A stretch of 64,000 bases of DNA from Rodentibacter caecimuris (GTDB lineage Bacteria > Pseudomonadota > Gammaproteobacteria > Enterobacterales > Pasteurellaceae): assembly GCF_024622045.1 (NCBI RefSeq), contig NZ_JANKBP010000013.1. One strand, written 5' to 3'. Made by a program: the position numbers and the translations under genes. Under the pieces are notes generated by a model, which was given only the letters and a program-made list of their open reading frames with translations, ran no database searches and was not told the origin of the DNA. The stretch's first letter is position 1. Every line of letters starts with the position of its first letter. Positions 18,288 to 27,270 of this stretch are shown here, one piece after another.

Positions 18288-18329
18288 AACAATATTTTTG
18301 CCTCGTTATTTTTCCGTTTTGGAGACAAC

Positions 18330-20324
18330 ATGATTAAAAAAACAAAAATTACACTTTCCCTTTCCGCTTTGATTGTGGTATCGGGCATCGGTGCACAGAT
18401 TTATACTAATCACAAAGTGGATCAAGTCTTACAAAACTTTCCCTATTCCCTTGATAATCAAGCGAAATTACTAGTCTCTCAAACAAGTAAAAACATTTTT
18501 ACCCGCCACTTAACGTTTAGTCTGCAAAATAACGATAACGAAAAAACCGATCTCATTACCAGCAAACTGACAACGCTGCCTTTTTTCATCACGGCTGAAT
18601 CGAATTTATCGGAGAAATTCGTTCGACAATTAAACAAAACTTTAAATATCACCATTGATAAAAATACGATTAACACAAAATTTTCACCGATCGGTGATTA
18701 TTTTTCGTCTGATATTTTGACGGAGTTTCGAGACTTCGCCAATAAATCGCAACAAAGCACGATCTCATTAAATTTCCGAGAAAATAAAGAAATTGATTTA
18801 AATGCCAATTTGACCGGTTTTAACTATGACAACGACAGCAAATTAAAAAAACTTGAGGGGAAATTTCATCTTATTCCTGTAACGCCAAGTCAATATGATT
18901 TAACACATATCGAATTAACCGCTGAAAATGCCGAGCTAGCACTATTAAATGGTGAAAATACACGCTTACAATTAAAAAATACCACCTATAAATTTAATAA
19001 AAACAAAGAGAATAATACAGAAAAACGTGATTTAACCACAAAGCTAAGTAGTGATATTTTACGTATCTCTAATAAAAACCGTACCACAGAAGAAAGCCAA
19101 ACAACATTTGGGGGTTTAAATATCAGTTTGAATCAACAAGGCGTCCCAAGTGCGGTCAATTTTTATAATGAATTTAAAAAACTTAGTACGGGCGATCAAA
19201 ATATTAGAAATGGGGTGGATTTATTAATCGCTATATTAACTAAAAATGATTATTTTGACAGTAAGGTTTCTGTTATTTCAGTTAATGCACCGAAAAAGCA
19301 AAAACCTTATTTTAATTTACAAAATGGTAATATAGCATTGAAATTAGATAATACGGATCTCACTAAAAGCAACGCCAATTTTGAACTCTTAGTGGGGAGT
19401 GTTAAACAAACACCGGAAGATAATGCCCAAAAATGGGATGCTAAAGATGGAAAACTTAGTGTTCAATTAAAAGACTATAATATTGCAAATGAGTTGAGTC
19501 TTATTCCATTCTTTTTGGAAACGCTTACTGTAAAGTCTCCGCCATCTAAAGATAATAAAGATTTCCTTCATTTAAAAGACAAATGGGTGAGAGAGTTTAA
19601 GGAAAATTCGAACATTGATTTTTCACTGCATAGTTTAAATCTATTTGAAAATAAAATAACTGCTCTTACATTTAATAATAAATCTAGGTCAGAAAGTGAT
19701 CAATATAGTACAAGTTTTACACTAAATACAAAAAAAATCAGTGTACCGGAACAAAGTATGCAAATTGAGGATTTGTCGATTTCAATTCCACTAAAGCTTA
19801 ATGACCCTCGTTCGTATTGGTCTTCAGCATTTTGTTTAGGAGCTTATGAGACGCTTTGTCAGACTTATTTAACAACAGCGACACAAGAAAAATATTTGAA
19901 TAACGCATGGTCGGATCTAAATTTTATTTTAGATCATACCAATGTTACCTTTAATCTCAACACATCGCCCGAAACGAAAGCCTATCCGGTAAAATTTGAA
20001 GCCAATGGTATGATGACTAAAGCACCGGAAGATGCGAAATCATCTCAGGGTTGGTCTTTCCTAGATAGAACAGAAGGTTTATTAAGGATTTCCTTTGATA
20101 AAAGGTTAGTTGAAATTCAGGATGAAAAAACAAGTAAGATTAAAGAACAAAGCTTATTTTGGAATATGATTCAAAGTGAAATTAAACCATATGATACTAT
20201 TCTTCCTGCTTTTGTAGCAGAAGGTGAGAATTATGTGGCTAAGTTTGAAAAAAATGACAATGGCTATTTCATTAACGGCAAATCTTTTGAGGAGATAGAA
20301 GAAGAAAGTTCATCAGAGAAATAA
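18330..20324 (+). CDS. YdgA-like DUF945 family protein
   Basis: A 664-aa protein with an N-terminal uncleaved signal anchor (residues 7-24) and a long, beta-rich periplasmic region that matches my recollection of the YdgA/DUF945 family. The family has no established biochemical role; related proteins are envelope-associated. It is larger than E. coli YdgA (about 500 aa), mainly through acidic and lysine-rich segments. Codon use is more AT-rich than that of neighbours. It is monocistronic with its own terminator. Confidence 0.75.
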   Translation: MIKKTKITLSLSALIVVSGIGAQIYTNHKVDQVLQNFPYSLDNQAKLLVSQTSKNIFTRHLTFSLQNNDNEKTDLITSKLTTLPFFITAESNLSEKFVRQLNKTLNITIDKNTINTKFSPIGDYFSSDILTEFRDFANKSQQSTISLNFRENKEIDLNANLTGFNYDNDSKLKKLEGKFHLIPVTPSQYDLTHIELTAENAELALLNGENTRLQLKNTTYKFNKNKENNTEKRDLTTKLSSDILRISNKNRTTEESQTTFGGLNISLNQQGVPSAVNFYNEFKKLSTGDQNIRNGVDLLIAILTKNDYFDSKVSVISVNAPKKQKPYFNLQNGNIALKLDNTDLTKSNANFELLVGSVKQTPEDNAQKWDAKDGKLSVQLKDYNIANELSLIPFFLETLTVKSPPSKDNKDFLHLKDKWVREFKENSNIDFSLHSLNLFENKITALTFNNKSRSESDQYSTSFTLNTKKISVPEQSMQIEDLSISIPLKLNDPRSYWSSAFCLGAYETLCQTYLTTATQEKYLNNAWSDLNFILDHTNVTFNLNTSPETKAYPVKFEANGMMTKAPEDAKSSQGWSFLDRTEGLLRISFDKRLVEIQDEKTSKIKEQSLFWNMIQSEIKPYDTILPAFVAEGENYVAKFEKNDNGYFINGKSFEEIEEESSSEK

Positions 20325-20330
20325 TAAAAA

Positions 20331-20363
20331 AATGCCCACGGACGGTATGGTGGGTATTTTTTT
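20331..20363 (+). terminator. Terminator of the DUF945 gene
   Basis: AATGCCCAC pairs with GTGGGTATT (one G-T pair) and is followed by a run of seven T. Confidence 0.8.
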
Positions 20364-20499
20364 ATCGTTAATGAAAAACACTCCAAAATCTGACCGCACT
20401 TTATCCTTTACAAATAGTGAAATAAACCTAAAATACGGGCTTTTAACACGACTTGCCTACGGGTAGGTTACTGACTTGAAATCAGAAAAAGAGTAGATT

Positions 20500-21879
20500 A
20501 TGACCACCTCATTTAAGCCCGAATTACTTTCTCCCGCCGGTTCTCTAAAAAATATGCGCTATGCCTTTGCCTACGGTGCAGATGCCGTCTATGCCGGTCA
20601 GCCCCGTTATAGCTTACGAGTGCGTAACAATGAATTTAATCATGCAAATTTAAAAATCGGTATTGATGAAGCGCACGCCCTTGGTAAAAAATTCTATGTC
20701 GTTGTGAATATTGCACCGCATAATTCTAAACTCAAAACCTTTATTAAAGATTTACAACCCGTTATAAATATGGGACCGGATGCGTTGATTATGTCCGATC
20801 CTGGTTTGATTATGCTGGTGCGTGAGCATTTCCCCGATATTGATATTCATCTTTCCGTACAAGCCAATGCGGTAAACTGGGCAACGGTGAAATTTTGGAA
20901 ACAAATGGGGCTAACCCGCGTGATTTTGTCCCGAGAACTTTCCTTAGATGAAATTGCTGAAATTCGCCAACAGGTGCCGGATATTGAACTTGAGATTTTC
21001 GTACATGGCGCATTATGTATGGCATATTCTGGTCGTTGCTTGCTTTCCGGCTACATTAATAAACGCGATCCAAACCAAGGCACTTGCACTAATGCCTGCC
21101 GCTGGGAATATAAAATGGAAGAAGGTACGGTTGATGAAGTGGGCAATATTGTGCCGAAAATTGATCCGGCACAACAAATCGAAGTCAAAAATGTTGCACC
21201 GACACTGGGTGAAGGAACGGTGACGGACAAAGTATTTCTTTATACGGAATCACAAAAGCCGGATGAACAAATGACCGCCTTTGAGGATGAACACGGCACT
21301 TATTTTATGAATTCAAAAGATTTGCGTGCCGTACAACATGTAGAAAAACTCACCGCACTTGGTGTACATTCCTTAAAAATTGAAGGTCGAACCAAGTCTT
21401 TCTATTATTGTGCCCGCACGGCGCAGGTCTATCGAAAAGCTATTGATGACGCCGTGGCAGGTAAGCCTTTCGATGAGAGCTTGATGAATACCTTAGAATC
21501 TCTCGCACACCGAGGTTATACCGAAGGATTTTTACGTCGCCATACACATGATGAGTATCAAAATTATGAATACGGCTATTCTATTTCCGATCGCCAACAA
21601 TTTGTCGGAGAATTTACCGGAAAACGCAATGAACAAGGTATGGCGGAAGTCGCTGTAAAAAATAAATTTTTACTTGGCGATGAAGTAGAAATGATGACAC
21701 CTCAAGGTAATATCAATTTTAAAATTGAAAAAATGCTAAATCGAAAAAATGAACAAGTAGAAGCTGCATTAGGTGACGGACATTTCGTGTTCTTAGATGT
21801 CCCGCAAGATATCAATTTAGAATACTCACTCTTGATGCGTAATTTAGTGAACAGCAATACCCGTAATCCACACAATTAA
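20500..21879 (+). CDS. trhP: tRNA 5-hydroxyuridine modification protein TrhP (YegQ, U32 family)
   Basis: Member of the U32 'peptidase' family that, with prephenate, hydroxylates U34 of certain tRNAs in E. coli. The 459-aa protein starts with the family hallmark ELLSPAGSL and contains the four-cysteine set in HGALC-MAYSGRC and GTCTNAC (Fe-S cluster ligands). The NxKD and LKIEGRTKS stretches are conserved. It is often annotated as a protease or PrtC, but the tRNA role is better supported for this subfamily. Confidence 0.9.
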   Translation: MTTSFKPELLSPAGSLKNMRYAFAYGADAVYAGQPRYSLRVRNNEFNHANLKIGIDEAHALGKKFYVVVNIAPHNSKLKTFIKDLQPVINMGPDALIMSDPGLIMLVREHFPDIDIHLSVQANAVNWATVKFWKQMGLTRVILSRELSLDEIAEIRQQVPDIELEIFVHGALCMAYSGRCLLSGYINKRDPNQGTCTNACRWEYKMEEGTVDEVGNIVPKIDPAQQIEVKNVAPTLGEGTVTDKVFLYTESQKPDEQMTAFEDEHGTYFMNSKDLRAVQHVEKLTALGVHSLKIEGRTKSFYYCARTAQVYRKAIDDAVAGKPFDESLMNTLESLAHRGYTEGFLRRHTHDEYQNYEYGYSISDRQQFVGEFTGKRNEQGMAEVAVKNKFLLGDEVEMMTPQGNINFKIEKMLNRKNEQVEAALGDGHFVFLDVPQDINLEYSLLMRNLVNSNTRNPHN

Positions 21880-21895
21880 TTTTGTTAATAAAATG

Positions 21896-21923
21896 TTGCA
21901 TTTATTTTAAATGTTATTATAAT
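21896..21923 (+). promoter_or_regulatory. Sigma-70 promoter of an orphan short transcript
   Basis: TTGCAT (21896-21901) and TATAAT (21918-21923) are spaced 16 bp. The predicted start overlaps a perfect 12-bp palindrome, ATGCGTACGCAT (21922-21933), which could be an operator. Confidence 0.55.
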
Positions 21924-21929
21924 GCGTAC

Positions 21930-22010
21930 GCATACCTGATTTGTTTATTCAACAACTCATAGTATGACTCCAAATACTTTGCCCTTTCAAATTTTGAAAG
22001 GGCTTTTTTA
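21930..22010 (+). ncRNA. Candidate small RNA between trhP and dcu
   Basis: A good promoter is followed about 80 bp later by a strong intrinsic terminator, with no credible reading frame between. The hairpin pairs GCCCTTTCAAA with TTTGAAAGGGC and is followed by TTTTTT. This is the layout of a free-standing bacterial sRNA. I cannot match it to a named family. Confidence 0.45.
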
Positions 22011-22049
22011 TGCATTTTGATTGAGAAATTTCGCTGATAGATAAAGCAT

Positions 22050-22075
22050 AAAGGCTATTCTTTCGAATAGCCTTT
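22050..22075 (-). terminator. dcu terminator
   Basis: AAAGGCTATTC pairs with GAATAGCCTTT around a 4-base loop, just downstream of the transporter stop on the minus strand. Confidence 0.75.
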
Positions 22076-22092
22076 GTTAATTTAAGTCACGA

Positions 22093-23763
22093 TTATAAAT
22101 AACCAAATAAACCGATGAAAACATAACCAAAAATACAGGAAGTAATGACCCCGATTAACCCCGGTAAAATAAAACTATGATTAATCACAAATTTACCAAT
22201 TCGGGTAGTGCCGGAACGGTCAAATTGAATCGCAGCAAGATCACTCGGATAAGTCGGTAAAATATAGTAACCATAACATGCCGAAGCAAAGGCAAGGATA
22301 ATTGCAGGATCAACGCCGATATCTAATGATAACGGAACAAACGCTACTAATGCCGCAGCTTGAGAATTTACAAATTTAGAAATCAATAACAACATTACCG
22401 CATAAGTCCAAGGATAGGCCTTTACCACATCGCCTAATGTTGCTTTCATCATTGGGGTATGAACGGTAAACATCGTTTCAGCCATCCAAGAGATACCAAA
22501 TACTGCGACTAATGCAATCATACCGGAACGGAAAATTTCATTTTTACTAATTTTACTTGGCTCCGTTTTGGTAAAGATAATAATTAATGCACCGGCTAAT
22601 AGCATAAAAATTTGAATTACATGAACCATACTAATGTTCACTTTTTTATTTATACTATCCTTTAAAATAATCTTTGCATTATCAATCGTTTCAATCTCAT
22701 CGCCCGACTGGATCACAACAGAATTGTTATCTTTTACAGATATAGTTTGAGCAAGTTCCCCTTTTTTATTATAAATTTCGACATGACTATAAGTGGTTTT
22801 CGGTTTTGCCTTATTGTCTTTCACATCAAGAGACACTACACCGTCTTTTGCTACAGCAACAATTTTACCCTCTTTTACATTAAAACTTTTTACCGTTTCA
22901 GCATAGGAAACGACTTCAAGCATTTGTGCCGGTACTGATTTCTCAAACGCCGGGCGTAATTCTTTAAAATAACCCAGTGATGCAACAACTAAGATCGCAC
23001 CAAAGAAGATCCACATTGCATTCCAACTGGATTGCGGCAATTTTTTATCAAGTAATGACGTACTCTCGCCATAGACATACTCTTTAAAACTAGGATCTTG
23101 TAGTTTCGTTTGAAATTCAATATCTTTATCCAAATCTTTACCACGAAACCAGCTAAAAATACCGATAGCCAATACCCCACAAAGAGTCGATGGAACAGTA
23201 ATTTTTAATAAATCCAGATAACCATCAAAACCTGCTAGCGGTGTTTTTGCATTAACCAAGAACGCCGTTAATGTTACAACCGCAACAGAAACCGGTGAGG
23301 CAATAATCCCCATTTGAGAAGCGATAGAACTCGCCGCCATCGGACGCTCAGGGCGAATACCATTTTTAATAGCAATATCATAAATGATTGGTAGCATGGT
23401 ATAAACCACATGACCTGTACCACAAAGAATTGTTAAGAAACAAGTAACAAATGGTGCAAGAATACTGACATATTTTGGATTTTTACGAAGCATTTTCTCT
23501 GCAATTTGTAACATCACATCCAAGCCGCCGCTCGCTTGTAATGTTGCAGAGGTAACGACCACTGCAAGAATTGTTAACATGACATCAATTGCAGGTTTAC
23601 CCGGCTCAATACCAAAACCAAAGACTAAGACAATCAACCCTACACCGCCTAACATCCCTAATGCTATGCCTCCTTTTCTTGCACCATAAAACAAGCAGAT
23701 GAGTACAATAGCAAGTTGAATAACAAATTGGGAAACTTCACTTAAGTTAGTTAGAAAATCCAT
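22093..23763 (-). CDS. Anaerobic C4-dicarboxylate transporter, DcuA/DcuB family, with an insert
   Basis: Inner-membrane carrier for fumarate/succinate exchange in anaerobic growth. Family landmarks are the N-terminal CLFYGARKGGIALG, the MGIIASPVS stretch and the C-terminal GYYILPTYPSDLAAIQFDRSGTT. At 556 aa it is about 110 aa longer than DcuA or DcuB. The excess is one hydrophilic block (about residues 275-375, between LRPAFE and MVHVIQIFML) of predicted beta character, lying in a loop between membrane segments. An FNR-like box and a TTTAAAA tandem repeat lie upstream, and GGAG precedes the ATG. Whether DcuA- or DcuB-like is unclear. Confidence 0.87.
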   Translation of the reverse strand: MDFLTNLSEVSQFVIQLAIVLICLFYGARKGGIALGMLGGVGLIVLVFGFGIEPGKPAIDVMLTILAVVVTSATLQASGGLDVMLQIAEKMLRKNPKYVSILAPFVTCFLTILCGTGHVVYTMLPIIYDIAIKNGIRPERPMAASSIASQMGIIASPVSVAVVTLTAFLVNAKTPLAGFDGYLDLLKITVPSTLCGVLAIGIFSWFRGKDLDKDIEFQTKLQDPSFKEYVYGESTSLLDKKLPQSSWNAMWIFFGAILVVASLGYFKELRPAFEKSVPAQMLEVVSYAETVKSFNVKEGKIVAVAKDGVVSLDVKDNKAKPKTTYSHVEIYNKKGELAQTISVKDNNSVVIQSGDEIETIDNAKIILKDSINKKVNISMVHVIQIFMLLAGALIIIFTKTEPSKISKNEIFRSGMIALVAVFGISWMAETMFTVHTPMMKATLGDVVKAYPWTYAVMLLLISKFVNSQAAALVAFVPLSLDIGVDPAIILAFASACYGYYILPTYPSDLAAIQFDRSGTTRIGKFVINHSFILPGLIGVITSCIFGYVFIGLFGYL

Positions 23764-23778
23764 AGATACTCCAATAAA

Positions 23779-23806
23779 TTTAAAATTTAAAATTTAAAAT
23801 TTAAAA
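23779..23806. repeat. Four tandem TTTAAAA heptamers in the dcu 5' leader
   Basis: Four perfect copies of TTTAAAA start 16 bp upstream of the transporter start codon, next to its ribosome-binding sequence. Slipped-strand changes here would alter the distance between promoter and ribosome-binding site, not the reading frame. Confidence 0.8.
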
Positions 23807-23876
23807 TATAAACTAGAAAAACTAATAAATGCTAACACAAAGAATTAACACAAATTAAGTAGTATTCGATAACTTA

Positions 23877-23890
23877 TTGTTCTATATCAA
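23877..23890 (-). promoter_or_regulatory. FNR-like box upstream of dcu
   Basis: TTGTTCTATATCAA matches the FNR palindrome TTGAT-N4-ATCAA at nine of ten conserved bases. It lies about 115 bp upstream of the transporter ATG, consistent with anaerobic activation. Confidence 0.55.
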
Positions 23891-23959
23891 TTTCAGAAAG
23901 CAGCAACGAAATAACTCATTAAAAATAAAGTGCGGTCTATTTTAAAGAGGGAATTAGGT

Positions 23960-23990
23960 AAAAAAATTAGGCGACCTAAAAAGGTCGCCC
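23960..23990 (-). terminator. acpP terminator
   Basis: GGCGACCT pairs with AGGTCGCC, followed on the minus strand by a run of T. It lies 10 bp downstream of acpP. Confidence 0.85.
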
Positions 23991-23999
23991 AACTTGAAA

Positions 24000-24230
24000 T
24001 TATTGATTATTTTGAACGTAGTCAATCGCAGATTGAACAGTTGTGATTTTTTCCGCTTCTTCATCCGGAATTTCAATATCAAATTCCTCTTCCAAAGCCA
24101 TAACCAATTCAACTGTATCTAAAGAGTCCGCACCTAAATCTTCAACGAAAGAAGCTTCAGGTTTCACATCTTCTTCTTTAACACCTAATTGTTCAACGAT
24201 GATTTTTTTTACGCGTTCTTCAATGCTCAT
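24000..24230 (-). CDS. acpP: Acyl carrier protein
   Basis: Acidic 76-aa carrier of fatty-acid intermediates. The phosphopantetheine attachment site is S36 in LGADSLDTVE. It is the last gene of the yceD-rpmF-plsX-fabH-fabD-fabG-acpP cluster, 259 bp downstream of fabG. That gap probably holds a separate promoter, as acpP is normally expressed at higher level than the fab enzymes. A terminator follows directly. Confidence 0.98.
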   Translation of the reverse strand: MSIEERVKKIIVEQLGVKEEDVKPEASFVEDLGADSLDTVELVMALEEEFDIEIPDEEAEKITTVQSAIDYVQNNQ

Positions 24231-24489
24231 TTGTTTTTCCTATGTTGTTATAACTCATTGCTGAGCGGTTAGTGTATGAATTTTTAATATTCTTGCAATC
24301 TTTTCATAAGTGGTCGCACCACAAAAGCACAAGCAAAATACATACAGAGAAAATAACGATATACCTTTTACACATTCAAGGCATAACCAAATTATGTTGC
24401 GAGGCTGATTTTAACATTATCTAAAATCTTTGGCTATGATTTTATAAGGAGAAATCGCCTAACAACAAATAACCAGCTCCATCAAGGAG

Positions 24490-25218
24490 TTAGCTCATAT
24501 GTAGCCCACCATTCACATGTAAGGTCGTGCCAGTGATATAGGCCGCCTCATCAGATGCCAAGAACGCAACGGCTTTCGCAATATCTTTCGCATCTCCCAA
24601 ACGTCCTGCCGGTACGTTAGAAAGAATACTTGATTTCTGTTCATCCGTTAAAACTTCTGTCATATCCGTTGCGATAAAACCCGGTGCTACAACATTTACA
24701 GTAATCCCACGGGATGCGACTTCTTTTGCTAATGCTTTTGAGAATCCAATCACTCCTGCTTTCGCCGCACAATAGTTACTTTGTCCCGGATTTCCCGTTG
24801 AGCCAACCACAGAACCAATGTTAATAATACGGCCAAAACGCTTTTTCATCATTGAACGCAACATGGATTTAGAAAGATGATATATAGAAGTTAAATTAGT
24901 TTGCATAATATCAAACCATTCATCATCTTTCATACGCATGAGTAAATTATCACGTGTAATACCCGCATTATTCACCAAAATATCAATGTCGCCAAAATCA
25001 TTTTTAATTTGTTCCAACATCGTTTCGATAGAGGCTTTATCCGCCACGTTTAATACTAGACCTTTACCTTTTTCACCCAAGTATGCAGAAATTGTTTCTG
25101 CGCCTTTTTCAGAAGTCGCCGTACCAATTACAAATGCGCCCTTTAAAACCAATTCTTCGGCAATCGCACGACCAATACCACGCGTTGCCCCCGTTACTAA
25201 CGCAATTTTACCTTGCAT
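24490..25218 (-). CDS. fabG: 3-oxoacyl-ACP reductase FabG
   Basis: NADPH-dependent ketoreductase of fatty-acid elongation. The 242-aa short-chain dehydrogenase has the dinucleotide motif TGATRGIG (9-16), NNAG (83-86) and the catalytic triad S136, Y149 and K153. It ends in GGLHMS, as usual. It starts 11 bp after fabD. Confidence 0.97.
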   Translation of the reverse strand: MQGKIALVTGATRGIGRAIAEELVLKGAFVIGTATSEKGAETISAYLGEKGKGLVLNVADKASIETMLEQIKNDFGDIDILVNNAGITRDNLLMRMKDDEWFDIMQTNLTSIYHLSKSMLRSMMKKRFGRIINIGSVVGSTGNPGQSNYCAAKAGVIGFSKALAKEVASRGITVNVVAPGFIATDMTEVLTDEQKSSILSNVPAGRLGDAKDIAKAVAFLASDEAAYITGTTLHVNGGLHMS

Positions 25219-25229
25219 TTTTCTCTCCT

Positions 25230-26168
25230 CTATACTAATAGTTCTTCAACTGAATTAAGTGATGCAAGATCATTCACCGATATTGCCTGAAAATCACTCA
25301 CAATACGTTTTGTTAATCCGTTTAATACCTTACCGGGACCTATTTCCAGCAATACCTGTACACCGTCTTGCGCCATTTTTTCTACGGTTTCCGTCCAACG
25401 TACAGGACTGTAAAGTTGACGAATAAGAGCCATACGAATAGCGGCACTTTCAGATTCTGTTGCAACATCAACATTATTAATTACTGCGATCTCCGGAATA
25501 TTCACTGCTATTGTTTCTAATGTAGTTGCTAATTTATCCGCAGCCGGTTTCATCAATGCACAATGTGATGGTACGCTCACTGCTAACGGCAATGCGCGCT
25601 TCGCCCCCGCCTCTTTACACAATGCAGCAGCGCGCTCTACTGCTGCTTTTGCTCCTGCAATCACCACTTGTCCCGGTGAGTTAAAATTCACAGCTGACAC
25701 CACTTCACCTTGTTCTGCCTGTTTACAAGCATTAATAATAGACTCATTGTCTAAGCCGATGATCGCATACATCGCACCAGTGCCCTCAGGTACTGCTTGT
25801 TGCATTAATTTACCACGTAATTCCACCAATTTAATGGCATCTTGAAAATTCAGTACGCCTGCGCAAACTAATGCGGAATACTCGCCTAAACTATGACCTG
25901 CCATCACTTCCGGCTTAAATTGCGGATATTTTTCTTGCCATACACGATAAATAGCAACAGAGGCTGCCAACAATGCAGGCTGGGTTTGCCATGTTTTATT
26001 AAGCTCTTCTACCGGACCTTGTTGAGCAAGTTGCCATAAATCATAGCCAAGCACATCAGAGGCTTGTTTAAAGGTTTCAATAACAATTGGATATTCGTCG
26101 GCAAGCTCAGCAAGCATACCAATACTCTGAGATCCCTGCCCTGGGAAGACCATTGCAAATTTTTTCAT
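25230..26168 (-). CDS. fabD: Malonyl-CoA:ACP transacylase FabD
   Basis: Charges ACP with malonyl groups. The 312-aa protein has the FPGQGSQ N-terminal motif, the nucleophile S93 in GHSLGEYSAL, and the catalytic H202 (PSHCALM). A ribosome-binding AGGAAA precedes the ATG. A facing USS pair (26242-26250, 26259-26267) lies in the gap to fabH and may partly terminate upstream transcription. Confidence 0.97.
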   Translation of the reverse strand: MKKFAMVFPGQGSQSIGMLAELADEYPIVIETFKQASDVLGYDLWQLAQQGPVEELNKTWQTQPALLAASVAIYRVWQEKYPQFKPEVMAGHSLGEYSALVCAGVLNFQDAIKLVELRGKLMQQAVPEGTGAMYAIIGLDNESIINACKQAEQGEVVSAVNFNSPGQVVIAGAKAAVERAAALCKEAGAKRALPLAVSVPSHCALMKPAADKLATTLETIAVNIPEIAVINNVDVATESESAAIRMALIRQLYSPVRWTETVEKMAQDGVQVLLEIGPGKVLNGLTKRIVSDFQAISVNDLASLNSVEELLV

Positions 26169-26241
26169 TCTTTTTTCCTATTTATTCTAAATTGAAATAT
26201 TTCTTTGATAAAAATCGGTATTCATGATTGCATATATCAAA

Positions 26242-26267
26242 AAGTGCGGTCAAATTTAACCGCACTT
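26242..26267 (-). terminator. Facing USS pair between fabH and fabD
   Basis: AAGTGCGGT and ACCGCACTT can form a hairpin. There is no T run on the minus strand beyond a few bases, so partial termination at most is expected. Confidence 0.45.
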
Positions 26268-26300
26268 TCCAACAATTTCACTGCGATTCTAACAAAATTA

Positions 26301-27251
26301 TTAGAAACGCACCAATGCTGAACCCCAAGTCCAACCACCGCCAAAGGCTTCTAATAGTAACAACTGCCCTCGTTGAATACGACCATCACGCACTGCTTCA
26401 TCCAATGCTACCGGTACTGTTGCCGCACTATTATTCGCATATTTATCTAACGTAACAACCACTTGCGACATATTCATTTCCAGTTTTTTCGCCGTTGCGC
26501 TGATAATGCGTAAATTTGCTTGATGTGGCACAAGCCAATCTAAATCTTCTTTATCTAAATTATTTGCGGCTAAGGTTTCCTCAACTACATTGGAAAGTTC
26601 ACGCACTGCAAGTTTAAAGGTTTCATTACCCTGCATTTCAATATAACCGGATTTTTCCACACCACGCTCAGGTTGAGACAAAACCAACCCATTGTGTTTA
26701 TCTGCGGAAGCGTGTAGATGAGTAGAGATAATCCCCTCTTGTTCGCTTGCCTCTAAAATTACAGCACCGGCGCCATCACCAAATAATACAACCGTGCTAC
26801 GATCTGTTTCATCTAATTTACGAGAATTAAGATCAGATCCCACGACTAAAGCTGTTTTTACTTTACCCGTACGAATAAATTGGTCAGCAACACTTAACGC
26901 ATAAACAAAACCAGTACAAGCAGCGGCTAAATCGAAAGAAATAGCGTCATCAATTTCCAACAACCCTTGGATTTGACAAGCAGCACTCGGGTAAGCATGA
27001 GAGCTGCTAGTGGTAGCAACAATAATTAAATCAATATGTTGAGGGCTAATTTTGGCATATTCAATTGCTTTTTTTGCTGCCTCAAAACCCATTGTTGCCA
27101 CAGTTTCATTTTCATCGGCAATACGACGTTCACGAATACCTGAACGAGTAACAATCCATTCGTCCGAAGTATCAACCATTTTCTCAAGATCCGCATTAGT
27201 GCGAATACGACTCGGTAAATAGCTACCGGTAGATAAAATTCTGCTATTCAT
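26301..27251 (-). CDS. fabH: 3-oxoacyl-ACP synthase III FabH
   Basis: Initiates fatty-acid synthesis by condensing acetyl-CoA with malonyl-ACP. I start it at ATG 27251 (316 aa), giving the family start MNSRILSTGSYLP; a TTG two codons upstream is less likely. Catalytic residues are C112 (AACTGF), H243 (PHQAN) and the asparagine at 273/274 (YANNSA). It follows plsX by 19 bp, the standard order. Confidence 0.96.
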   Translation of the reverse strand: MNSRILSTGSYLPSRIRTNADLEKMVDTSDEWIVTRSGIRERRIADENETVATMGFEAAKKAIEYAKISPQHIDLIIVATTSSSHAYPSAACQIQGLLEIDDAISFDLAAACTGFVYALSVADQFIRTGKVKTALVVGSDLNSRKLDETDRSTVVLFGDGAGAVILEASEQEGIISTHLHASADKHNGLVLSQPERGVEKSGYIEMQGNETFKLAVRELSNVVEETLAANNLDKEDLDWLVPHQANLRIISATAKKLEMNMSQVVVTLDKYANNSAATVPVALDEAVRDGRIQRGQLLLLEAFGGGWTWGSALVRF

Positions 27252-27270
27252 AATCAAATAAATTAAGTCA

